Below, piece after piece: positions 1-6,014 of a DNA stretch of 11,479 nucleotides. Each line of letters begins with the position of its first letter. Position 1 is the first letter of the stretch. The stretch lies in the NCBI GenBank assembly GCA_964524065.1, contig CAZGCB010000089.1, forward strand, positions 1 to 11,479. Direction: 5' to 3'. This DNA comes from CAZADA01 sp964524065. Lineage in GTDB: Bacteria; Pseudomonadota; Alphaproteobacteria; Caulobacterales; Maricaulaceae. Position numbers and translations under genes: made by a program. Below the pieces are notes generated by a model. The model did not search any database. It was given only the letters and a program-made list of their open reading frames with translations, and was not told the DNA's origin.

Positions 1-113
1 CGCGTGCCCTTCGGCAGTAGAAACTGCACCAAGCCGATGATCGCCGCCGGCACGACGGTGGCGACGTGAAGTTTCACGGCGATGCTTGCATCCATCAGCG
101 GCTGAAGGTCCAT
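1..113 (-). CDS. Partial membrane protein, DUF2306-like (N-terminus only)
   Basis: Reverse-strand reading frame starting at ATG 113-111 and running off the left edge, so only about 37 residues are visible. The product begins MDLQPLMDASIAVKLHVATV and continues into a hydrophobic stretch ending in ...GLVQFLLPKGT. A hydrophobic first helix with an early His, followed by an LLPKGT-type turn, resembles the start of small multi-pass membrane proteins of the DUF2306 type, whose function is unknown. A GAGG about six bases before the ATG could be the ribosome binding site. The gene diverges from the methyltransferase to its right. The family call is a pattern impression from a short fragment. That the frame is coding is more likely than the exact family. 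Confidence 0.55.
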   Translation of the reverse strand, partial: MDLQPLMDASIAVKLHVATVVPAAIIGLVQFLLPKGT

Positions 114-161
114 GCGCGCCTCGCGGCCTCACGTTTCGCATGCAATGAGGGTATGGATCTG

Positions 162-199
162 TCCGGGCGCGCGCAAGCCATAGCGTGCCGCGCGCCGGA
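162..199. repeat. GC-rich inverted repeat in the divergent intergenic region
   Basis: Left arm 162-173 (TCCG then GGCGCGCG) pairs with right arm 189-199 (CGCGCGCC then GGA). This gives 11 base pairs with one bulged G at 165 and a 15-base loop. It lies in the gap 114-267 between the divergent membrane-protein and methyltransferase genes. No T-run follows on either strand, so it is not a classical terminator. It may be only a by-product of alternating CG sequence. The rest of this gap shows no convincing promoter or RNA gene. Confidence 0.35.
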
Positions 200-267
200 T
201 GCCGCCATCGCAATCGCGCCCGTAGGCCGTGTCCCCTTCAACCGCCAGCACAGGATGCGAGACGCCC

Positions 268-1401
268 GTGACGCACAGCCCGCCTTTGGAGATTTTCCTC
301 GCCGGTCCGCCGGGGCTGGAGCCGCTTTTGCGCACAGAAGCGGCCGAGATTGGCTTCGCGGCGCCGCAGATCACCGCCGGCGGCGTCAGCCCGCGCCGCG
401 ATTGGCGTGATGTGTGGCGCGCCAATCTGCTGCTGCGGGGGGCGGCGCGTGTGTTGGTCCGTATCGCCAGCTTTCGCGTGGCGCATCTGGCTCAGCTCGA
501 CAAATGCGCCCGCCACATCCCCTGGGCGGCGCATCTGCGGCCCAGCGCGCGGGTCCGGGTGGAGGCGGTGTGCAAACGCTCGCGCATCTATCACAGCGGC
601 GCCGCGGCCGAGCGCGTGGCGCGCGCCGCGGCCGAGGCGGTGAAGGGGACGGTGAGCCCTGAAAAGGCCGATGACGCTGTCTTGATCATGGCGCGGCTGG
701 AGCGCGATGTGTGCACGCTCAGCCTTGATACCTCCGGCGCGCTGTTGCACAAGCGCGGCTTCAAAACCGATGTGAACGCCGCCCCCCTGCGCGAGACTTT
801 GGCGGCGCTGTTCCTGCGCGCCTGCGGTTACACGGGCTGTGAGCCGGTCGTGGACCCCATGTGCGGTTCGGGCACCTTTGTCCTGGAAGCCGCCGACATC
901 GCCGCTGGCCTGGCGCCGGGGCGGGCGCGCGACTTTGCCTTTGAACGCTTGGCGACCTTCGACGCCGCGGCCTGGGCGGCGCTGCGCGAGGGGGCGGGCG
1001 CCCAAGCACCCCATGGGGATCCGCCCATGGCCCACGGCTTTGACCGCGACGCCAAAGCCATCGCCATCAGCCGGGCCAATGCCGTGCGGGCGGGTCTGAG
1101 CGAACACACCCGCTTTGAGCAGGGGACCATCAGCGACCTCCGGCCGCCGCCAGGCGGGCCCGGTTTGGTCATGGTGAACCCGCCCTATGGCGGGCGTTTG
1201 GGGGATCGCGCGCGATTATCCGCCCTGTATCAGGCGCTTGGGCGTATCCTGAAGGAGCGCTTTCGGGGCTGGCGGTGCGGCCTCGTCACCAGCGAGGAGG
1301 CGCTGGCGCGCGCCACGGGCCTCCGCTTTCAGGACATCGGACCGCCAATTCCCCATGGCGCGCTGAAGGTGCGCCTCCATCAGACGGGACCGCTCGCTTA
1401 G
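268..1401 (+). CDS. THUMP-domain class I SAM-dependent RNA methyltransferase (RlmL N-terminal/COG0116-like)
   Basis: A 377-residue protein predicted to methylate a nucleotide base in rRNA or tRNA using S-adenosylmethionine. Numbering from the GTG at 268, residues about 5-160 match the ferredoxin-like plus THUMP RNA-binding half (EIFLAGPPGLE near the start). An HKRGF...APLRETLAA bridge follows. The Rossmann methyltransferase half carries the SAM-binding motif DPMCGSGT (196-203) and the catalytic NPPYGGRLG motif (NPPY 304-307) typical of exocyclic-amine methyltransferases such as the m2G2445 module of RlmL. The size matches the stand-alone alphaproteobacterial form, not the RlmKL fusion. The frame is open back to GTG 229. 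I prefer GTG 268 because it gives the usual short lead before EIFL, with an AGGA upstream (252-255) although spaced long. The exact target nucleotide cannot be told from sequence. Confidence 0.85.
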   Translation: MTHSPPLEIFLAGPPGLEPLLRTEAAEIGFAAPQITAGGVSPRRDWRDVWRANLLLRGAARVLVRIASFRVAHLAQLDKCARHIPWAAHLRPSARVRVEAVCKRSRIYHSGAAAERVARAAAEAVKGTVSPEKADDAVLIMARLERDVCTLSLDTSGALLHKRGFKTDVNAAPLRETLAALFLRACGYTGCEPVVDPMCGSGTFVLEAADIAAGLAPGRARDFAFERLATFDAAAWAALREGAGAQAPHGDPPMAHGFDRDAKAIAISRANAVRAGLSEHTRFEQGTISDLRPPPGGPGLVMVNPPYGGRLGDRARLSALYQALGRILKERFRGWRCGLVTSEEALARATGLRFQDIGPPIPHGALKVRLHQTGPLA

Positions 1402-1410
1402 CGCGCGAGC
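1392..1410. repeat. Short hairpin at the methyltransferase stop codon
   Basis: GCTCGC (1392-1397) and GCGAGC (1405-1410) are perfect inverted copies around a seven-base loop that contains the TAG stop of the methyltransferase. The gap to the convergent acetyltransferase is only 49 bases. It also touches a 14-base palindrome at 1446-1459, which spans the acetyltransferase stop codon. No T-run follows, so intrinsic termination is not supported. The pair may slow polymerase or protect the two converging 3' ends. Confidence 0.35.
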
Positions 1411-1450
1411 CCGCCTGATGGAGGGGGCTGATGGCGTCGGCCGGGGCCGC

Positions 1451-1999
1451 CTAGGCGGCTTCCAGCTCCGGTCCGTCGGCGGTCCACAGCATGTCGCGGC
1501 AATCCACCTGGGCGTCCCGCGCCAGACAATACCGCGGCGTCACGCGCCCCGTATGGCGAAAGCCCAGCTTCTCCAACACTCGCGCGGAAGCCGGGTTGTC
1601 GCGGAAATGGCTGGCGGTGAGCCGAGTTTGGCGCAGTTCCCTCTGCAGCCAACCGACCAGCGCGCCCACGCCTTCGGTGGCGTAGCCCTGGCCCCAATAG
1701 GACCGGCCGAGCCAATAGCCGACCTCAAACATGTCGGAGCCGTTGCGGCGGTGTGCGCCGGTCACACCGATCAGGCCATCGCGTTGCGTGGAAAGGGCGA
1801 ACACATGTTCATGGCCGCGCCGCCGGCGCAAATCCAACAGCCACAGCCACCCCTCCGCCGCTTCAGGCGGATAGGGATGGGGGATTTGAGCCACCATGCG
1901 GGACACTTGAATATCGCCGGCGAGCGCTGCAATGCGCGCGGCGTCATCGGCGCGCGGTGCGCGCAGAACCAGCCGTTCGGTCTGCAAAATGGGGCTCAT
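1451..1999 (-). CDS. GNAT-family N-acetyltransferase, RimJ/RimL-like
   Basis: A 182-residue GNAT enzyme predicted to transfer an acetyl group from acetyl-CoA to an amine, possibly a protein N-terminus as in RimJ/RimL. It begins ILQTERLVLRAPRADDAARI, the standard opening of this branch. EVGYWLGRSYWGQGYATEG (residues 92-110) holds beta-4 and the acetyl-CoA pyrophosphate-binding Q/R-x-x-G-x-A loop. NPASARVLEKLGF (135-147) is the usual C-terminal acetyl-CoA-contacting helix and strand. ATG 1999-1997 is preceded by a near-perfect Shine-Dalgarno AAGGAGG at 2011-2005. It is the last gene of the rplU-rpmA unit, an arrangement common in Alphaproteobacteria, which makes a translation-linked substrate plausible but unproven. 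Its ribosome binding site is partly inside a hairpin. The substrate is unknown. Confidence 0.9.
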   Translation of the reverse strand: MSPILQTERLVLRAPRADDAARIAALAGDIQVSRMVAQIPHPYPPEAAEGWLWLLDLRRRRGHEHVFALSTQRDGLIGVTGAHRRNGSDMFEVGYWLGRSYWGQGYATEGVGALVGWLQRELRQTRLTASHFRDNPASARVLEKLGFRHTGRVTPRYCLARDAQVDCRDMLWTADGPELEAA

Positions 2000-2004
2000 G
2001 ACGG

Positions 2005-2048
2005 CCTCCTTTGGCGATGATGCGAGGCGGTCCGCCTCTCGCCAAAGG
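2005..2048 (-). promoter_or_regulatory. Hairpin overlapping the acetyltransferase ribosome binding site
   Basis: On the transcribed (minus) strand CCTTTGGCGA (2048-2039) pairs perfectly with TCGCCAAAGG (2017-2008), a 10-bp stem. Inside it GAGGCG and CGCCTC (2038-2033 and 2029-2024) form a second stem of at least 6 bp, with a six-base bulge at 2023-2018. The AAGGAGG Shine-Dalgarno of the acetyltransferase is 2011-2005, so its first four bases lie in the outer stem. No U-run follows, so a translational control element or 3' end protector for rpmA mRNA is more likely than a terminator. The structure is seen directly in the sequence. The regulatory role is inference. Confidence 0.55.
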
Positions 2049-2054
2049 GCCGGA

Positions 2055-2069
2055 CCGCATCAGGTGCGG
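2055..2069. repeat. Small hairpin downstream of rpmA
   Basis: CCGCA (2055-2059) and TGCGG (2065-2069) are inverted copies around a five-base loop, 26 bases past the rpmA stop codon and before the larger hairpin at 2008-2048. Five pairs in GC-rich DNA is modest and could be chance. It may stack with the larger hairpin to mark the 3' end of the ribosomal-protein part of the transcript. Confidence 0.25.
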
Positions 2070-2094
2070 CCGCGCCCTGGGGGCTGAAGCCGCC

Positions 2095-2361
2095 TTAGTC
2101 GTTTTCCACCGCAAGCTCGACGGATACGTAGGAGCGATCACCGCGTTTGCGATCAAAGCGCACCTTGCCGTCGGCCGTTGCGAACAGGGTGTGGTCCTTT
2201 CCCATGCCGACATTATCGCCAGGGTAAAACTTGGTGCCGCGCTGGCGCACGAGGATGTTTCCTGAGATCACGGCTTCGCCGGCGTATTTTTTTACGCCGA
2301 GACGACGACCCTCAGAGTCGCGCCCATTCCGCGATGAACCGCCGGCCTTTTTGTGCGCCAT
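2095..2361 (-). CDS. rpmA: 50S ribosomal protein bL27
   Basis: An 88-residue bL27, a component of the large ribosomal subunit whose N-terminal tail reaches toward the peptidyl-transferase centre. The sequence starts MAHKKAGGSSRNGRDSEGRR and contains the signature GNILVRQRGTKFYPGDNVGMGKDHTLFA, essentially canonical over its full length. There is no Firmicutes-type cleavable N-terminal extension. The frame also allows a GTG one codon upstream (2364). ATG 2361-2359 is preferred because it gives the universal MAHKK start and sits six bases after AGGAG. It follows rplU after a 111-base spacer with two hairpins and precedes the acetyltransferase by 95 bases. Confidence 0.98.
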   Translation of the reverse strand: MAHKKAGGSSRNGRDSEGRRLGVKKYAGEAVISGNILVRQRGTKFYPGDNVGMGKDHTLFATADGKVRFDRKRGDRSYVSVELAVEND

Positions 2362-2422
2362 CACTCACTCCTTGAGGGCGCGCCTGACGATGCGCCCGAT
2401 TGCCTTTGTATGTACACGACTG

Positions 2423-2467
2423 ACGCACGTGCTCCAACGTGCGTGTGCTTCGACATAAGTGCGAAGC
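2423..2467 (-). repeat. Tandem hairpins in the rplU-rpmA spacer
   Basis: Read on the transcribed strand, the first hairpin after the rplU stop is GCTTCG (2467-2462) / CGAAGC (2452-2447) with a nine-base loop. Two bases later comes ACGCACGT (2444-2437) / ACGTGCGT (2430-2423) with a six-base loop and eight perfect pairs. The second hairpin is followed by CAGTCG rather than a U-run. The spacer is also visibly less GC-rich than its flanks. Candidates are an RNA-processing site, a partial attenuator setting L21:L27 stoichiometry, or a protein-binding structure. The inverted repeats are certain; their role is not. Confidence 0.5.
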
Positions 2468-2472
2468 GTGAC

Positions 2473-3210
2473 TTAACCCTTGTCGTCGCCTTTGTCCTCA
2501 GAGGCTTGTGCCGCCTCATCGGTCGGGCCCTCGGCGTCGTGCGCCTTCTTCGCTTTGTCCACGGCGGCGCGCGGTTCGCCGCCGGCGGCCAATTCCTGGG
2601 CTTGGGCGATCCAGTCCTCGCGCTCAATGCGGCCTTTGAAGTTCAGCACCTCGTCCACCTTGGCCACATCCTCCGGCGTGAAAGCCGCGATCTGACGGAA
2701 ATGGTAGATGCCAAGACCATTGAGTTTTTCAGCGATTTTCGGGCCCACACCGCCAATCAGGCTCAGATCATCGGGCGCACCATCCGGCGCGTCGAGGAAC
2801 TTCACAGCCGCGGCGGCGGGCGCGGAATCCGCCGCGGGGGCGGCTTTTTTCTTCGCCTTTTTCGGGGTCGGTGCGCCATCGGCGCTGATGCCGGTGATGC
2901 GCACCACCGTCTCCGGCTGGCGATGGCCTTTGGTCCGCTTGTATGTATTGCGCTGGCGCGTTTTGATGATGGTGATCTTGGGCGCCCGCCTTTGCTCCAC
3001 CACTTCAGCGGTGACGGCGGCCCCAGCCACCAGCGGCGCGCCGACGGTGGTGTTCTCGCCGCCCAGCATCAGCACCTGATCAAACACGATTTCATCGCCC
3101 GCGGCGCGCGGTTCGCCATCCTCATCGGCCAGCTTCTCGATGACCAGCACGTCGTCCTCGGCCACGCGATATTGCTTGCCGCCGGTCTTGATCACTGCAT
3201 AAGCGCTCAT
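2473..3210 (-). CDS. rplU: 50S ribosomal protein bL21 with C-terminal helix-hairpin-helix extension
   Basis: A 245-residue protein, more than twice the usual bL21 length of about 103. Residues 1-108 are a complete bL21 (MSAYAVIKTGGKQYRV start, then KITIIKTRQRNTYKRTKGHRQ, the rRNA-binding signature), so it should sit in the large subunit on 23S rRNA. Residues about 112-140 form a Lys/Ala/Pro-rich linker. Residues 146-208 form a helix-hairpin-helix-like domain (LIGGVGPKIAEKLNGLGI, then a conserved FKGRIEREDWIAQA stretch). About 215-245 is a charged, mostly acidic tail. Similar tails occur on alphaproteobacterial L21 and on some NuoE proteins; their function is unclear. The ATG at 3210 has only a weak, distant AGGA upstream. 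A sigma70-like promoter lies about 130 bases ahead. It heads the rplU-rpmA-acetyltransferase unit. Confidence 0.95.
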   Translation of the reverse strand: MSAYAVIKTGGKQYRVAEDDVLVIEKLADEDGEPRAAGDEIVFDQVLMLGGENTTVGAPLVAGAAVTAEVVEQRRAPKITIIKTRQRNTYKRTKGHRQPETVVRITGISADGAPTPKKAKKKAAPAADSAPAAAAVKFLDAPDGAPDDLSLIGGVGPKIAEKLNGLGIYHFRQIAAFTPEDVAKVDEVLNFKGRIEREDWIAQAQELAAGGEPRAAVDKAKKAHDAEGPTDEAAQASEDKGDDKG

Positions 3211-3313
3211 GATATGCGCCGCCGCGTCCTCACGTTCCGCAACGGATCCTCAATGCTGGCGCCGGCGCGCCGCGCGCCGACCCGGTCTGGCGAAATGACC
3301 CATGAAACACAGG

Positions 3314-3336
3314 CGCCGGCGCTGTGCGCGCCGGCG
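3314..3336 (-). promoter_or_regulatory. Strong hairpin at the start of the rplU leader
   Basis: CGCCGGCGC (3314-3322) and GCGCCGGCG (3328-3336) are perfect nine-base inverted copies around a five-base loop. The predicted rplU transcription start is near 3339-3340, so this all-GC stem would occupy roughly the first 25 bases of an mRNA leader of about 130 bases. That position suits a 5' stability element or an autoregulatory leader bound by L21 or another protein. I see no T-run and do not recognise a named leader family. Confidence 0.5.
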
Positions 3337-3345
3337 TAGTCGTCT

Positions 3346-3374
3346 CTTATGTCCAGCTGAGGCGTCGGTGTCAA
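3346..3374 (-). promoter_or_regulatory. Predicted sigma70-type promoter of rplU
   Basis: On the minus strand a perfect -35 hexamer TTGACA (3374-3369) is followed by exactly 17 bases and a -10 hexamer CATAAG (3351-3346; ATAA core matches). Transcription would start about 3339-3340, giving a leader of about 130 bases before the rplU ATG at 3210. This is the best promoter match I found in the window and fits strong expression of a ribosomal-protein operon. The rest of the 3211-3518 gap shows no RNA gene and no comparable rightward promoter. Confidence 0.65.
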
Positions 3375-3518
3375 CGCACAGGCGTCCCAAAGCCGCCCGA
3401 TCTGCTGCAATGCGGCGCCGGACGCACCTGCGGGCTGGCTTCCGGCCCGTTCCCAGCTCATACAGGAGAGAGATCGCCGGTCGCGGCGGCGCGTTGCTGA
3501 AAAGCCTTGGGATCGGCC

Positions 3519-4652
3519 ATGTCTGACGTCTCTCTTCCCTCCGCCGGCGCTGTGGGCGTCGCCGCCAATCCAGCCCAGGATCGGCCCTTGCGGGTTCTGG
3601 CGTGGCCGGGCCCCATGGATGAAAACCTCACCAATCCGTACATATCCTTAGTGTATTCGGGGATGCAGGATCAGGTGGCGCTGACGTCCTACAACCGTTG
3701 GCGCGGCGGCCGTCCGCAGGATGTGGACGTGCTGCATGTCCACTGGCCGGAAGCGATTTTATGGGGTCGCGCGGCGCACAAGTTTGGCGGATTGCCGGCG
3801 CGCTATGCGGGCTGGCGTTTGAACGCGACGGCGCGCGGCGTGCGTCGCCGTGGCGGGGCGGTGGCGTGGACCGTCCACAATCTGGAGCCCCATGATGCGC
3901 TGACGCCCGGCAAGCAGCGGATTTGGGAGCGGACTTTCAGCGCGTTTCGCAAGCAAGTGGATGTGTGCCTGCACCTGTCCAACGACGCCAAGACTCAGGC
4001 TCTCGCGCGCTTTCCCGACATCGCCGATCGCCACCATGTGATCACGCCCCATCCCCATTTCCGTGACGCCTACCCCGTGCCGCCGGGGCGGGATGAGGCG
4101 CTGGCCCGCTTGGATCTGCCGCCGGAGCCGTATTACATCGGCATCATCGGCTCTATCCGCCCAAATAAGGGCGCGCTGCCGGTGCTGCAGGCGTTTAAGG
4201 CCTGCGCGCGCGAGGATGAGCGGCTGATCATCGCTGGCGCCTGTCCCGATCAACAGTATTGGCAACAAATCGCCCAAGCGGCTCAAGGCGATCCACGCGT
4301 CATTGTGCGTCGCGGCTTCTTGTCCGAGCAAACTTTGGCGGATTATTTCGGGCTCATCGCCGTCTACGTGATGAACTTTGAGTACATCCTCAATTCAGGC
4401 GGGGTCATGCTGGCCCTGAGCTTCAACACGCCGGTCATCTGCCCCAGCCGCGGCTCGCTCAATGAACTCGCCGCGCAAGTGGGCCATGATTGGGTGGCCA
4501 CCTATGATGAGGCCTTCTCGGTGGACGTGTTGCGCCATGCCCTCGATCGGGTGCGCGCCGCGCCGCGCCCGCCCCAAGCGCCGTTGGACGCCTTCGCGCC
4601 CGAGGCGATCAGCGCCTTAACGCTTGAGGCATATGGAGCGGGGCGGGCATAG
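3519..4652 (+). CDS. GumI-like glycosyltransferase (GT-B fold, probable GT94-type beta-mannosyltransferase)
   Basis: A 377-residue predicted cytoplasmic or membrane-associated glycosyltransferase that would add a sugar to an undecaprenyl-diphosphate-linked oligosaccharide. Landmarks match what I recall of Xanthomonas GumI, which adds the terminal mannose of the xanthan unit: TNPY (38-41), DVLHVHWPE (70-78), TVHNLEPHD (118-126), IRPNKG (213-218) and LNSGGVMLAL (291-300). Length is close to the family norm of about 350. There is no signal peptide or clear transmembrane segment. ATG 3519 is preferred over an in-frame TTG at 3507; GGGA lies six bases upstream. It is the only rightward gene in this block and its last 44 bases overlap the polymerase gene on the other strand. 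The donor sugar could differ from mannose. Confidence 0.8.
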   Translation: MSDVSLPSAGAVGVAANPAQDRPLRVLAWPGPMDENLTNPYISLVYSGMQDQVALTSYNRWRGGRPQDVDVLHVHWPEAILWGRAAHKFGGLPARYAGWRLNATARGVRRRGGAVAWTVHNLEPHDALTPGKQRIWERTFSAFRKQVDVCLHLSNDAKTQALARFPDIADRHHVITPHPHFRDAYPVPPGRDEALARLDLPPEPYYIGIIGSIRPNKGALPVLQAFKACAREDERLIIAGACPDQQYWQQIAQAAQGDPRVIVRRGFLSEQTLADYFGLIAVYVMNFEYILNSGGVMLALSFNTPVICPSRGSLNELAAQVGHDWVATYDEAFSVDVLRHALDRVRAAPRPPQAPLDAFAPEAISALTLEAYGAGRA

Positions 4653-5958
4653 CCTGCGCCGCGTGCGCCGCTTCGCGCCGCCGATACCGCTCCAAAGCCA
4701 GGCTGATCACGGCGAACATGAACATCGCCCAGATATGGTTGAAGTTCCGCCAGAGCGTGGATTCCAAGAAGTTGTGGAGCAGAGCGAAGTAAATCAGGCA
4801 CCACGCCATCAACATGCCGGGGACGTTCCGCAGCCGCGCCGACACGAGCATGAAGAACACATAAACCATCGACAACACAAAGACCGTCATCCCGATGGCG
4901 CCCAACTGCACTTGGATATCCATATATCCGTTGTGGGCCTGGTTGAGGTGACGCACGAACGGGAAGGGCGACGACAGATTAGGGGAGGCGGCGCCGATGC
5001 CCCAAAACGCCCCATAGCCGCTGCCGAGGAAAAAGTGCTGCTGCACTTCCGTATCCACCCAAGCCCAAATCGCGGTGCGGCCCGTAAATGTGAAGCGCGA
5101 GAATAGCGCCTGCATCAGATAGTTGATGTTCAAAATCAAAAAGAACGCCGCAATAGACAAAGGCGTGAACAACAGGACAAGGCCCGCGGTCCTGGCGCGC
5201 GACGACATGGAGCGGTTCCACACGCTGTTCACGAACGCCAGGAACGTCACGGCGAACGCCATGGCCATCGATGTTTTTGAGTTGCTGACGATCAAGATGA
5301 CGCTCAGCAACCCATAGAGCAGCCAACGATTGCGCGCCCGATCAATAGGACGGGCGAAGGAGCCGGCGCCGATGGCGATCATCATGCCGAGAGCGGAGTG
5401 AATGCCCATGGCGTTCTTGTCGCCATGGGGGCCGCGGAAGTTGCCGCTATAGTCCCACGTTGTGGGCAGCGGTAGGGCCAGTAAGGCTTGGATGGCCATC
5501 ACCCAAGCGATGACGTAAATGACCCGCCACAAATCGCGCAAGGAATGGGACGAGGCCGCAAGTCCGGCATAACAGAACAGCGCAAACGCCACCAAGAGGG
5601 TGCGTCGCAGAGTGGCGCTGGAGTCGGCCGACCACAACACGCTGGCGACGGCGAACATCAAAAACGGCAGCAGCGGCGCCGCCGCGGCGATGGTGGCGCG
5701 CAGTTGCCCAGTGCGCAGAACCACGAAGCCCATCACGCCCGTCGCCAACACCCAGAAGATCTGGTTGAAGCGGTTGGAGCCGCCCGCCGCCGCCGATCGC
5801 GCCGCGTTTTCAATGTACTCAGACTGCGTCACGAAGGTCGTGTAGTCCGGCGTCAAAATGCCCATGGCGTAACCGACAATGATGAAAGTCAGCACGTCCA
5901 CCGGGTTGAGGGCGAAGCGCCGCTTGCGGGGCATGGCGCCATAGGCGAAATCGGTCAC
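4609..5958 (-). CDS. Exopolysaccharide polymerase / O-antigen ligase family membrane protein (Wzy/ExoQ-type)
   Basis: A 449-residue polytopic inner-membrane protein with roughly ten to twelve hydrophobic segments between about residue 20 and 420 and a short Arg/Ala-rich cytoplasmic tail. The Wzy_C-type landmarks are FRGPHGDKNAMG (174-185), SNSKTSMAMA (225-234), FTGRTAIW (291-298), LGSGYGAFW (311-319) and AHNGYMDIQVQLGAIG (341-356). The family polymerises or transfers undecaprenyl-linked repeat units on the periplasmic side. Surrounding glycosyltransferases favour a polymerase, the role of GumE or ExoQ, over a lipopolysaccharide ligase. Start is GTG 5958-5956 with GGGAGAG seven bases upstream; a later ATG at codon 9 has no such site. 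It lies 56 bases downstream of the esterase gene, so the two are probably co-transcribed. Its 3' end overlaps the GumI-like gene by 44 bases. Confidence 0.85.
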   Translation of the reverse strand: MTDFAYGAMPRKRRFALNPVDVLTFIIVGYAMGILTPDYTTFVTQSEYIENAARSAAAGGSNRFNQIFWVLATGVMGFVVLRTGQLRATIAAAAPLLPFLMFAVASVLWSADSSATLRRTLLVAFALFCYAGLAASSHSLRDLWRVIYVIAWVMAIQALLALPLPTTWDYSGNFRGPHGDKNAMGIHSALGMMIAIGAGSFARPIDRARNRWLLYGLLSVILIVSNSKTSMAMAFAVTFLAFVNSVWNRSMSSRARTAGLVLLFTPLSIAAFFLILNINYLMQALFSRFTFTGRTAIWAWVDTEVQQHFFLGSGYGAFWGIGAASPNLSSPFPFVRHLNQAHNGYMDIQVQLGAIGMTVFVLSMVYVFFMLVSARLRNVPGMLMAWCLIYFALLHNFLESTLWRNFNHIWAMFMFAVISLALERYRRREAAHAAQAMPAPLHMPQALRR

Positions 5959-6014
5959 GACACGTCTCTCCCAGTTTGGAGCATGGGCGCATGATCACGG
6001 CGTCGGCGTTGAGG

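Noticed and set aside
229..267. Earlier GTG start for the methyltransferase
   Set aside because: No Shine-Dalgarno before it, and the added 13 residues are not typical of the family; it cannot be fully excluded.
238..1107. Long minus-strand reading frame opposite the methyltransferase
   Set aside because: His/Arg/Gly-rich product without recognisable domains; it mirrors a well-supported methyltransferase with clear motifs and is a product of GC-rich codon usage.
1446..1459. 14-base perfect palindrome at the acetyltransferase stop as a terminator
   Set aside because: Only five pairs with a four-base loop and no T-run on either strand, so it does not meet the form of an intrinsic terminator.
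2353..3339. 328-residue plus-strand reading frame across rplU and its promoter
   Set aside because: It runs antisense to L21 and through spacer and leader sequence; composition is not protein-like.
3207..3461. 84-residue minus-strand frame upstream of rplU
   Set aside because: It spans the predicted promoter and leader hairpin and has no domain signal.
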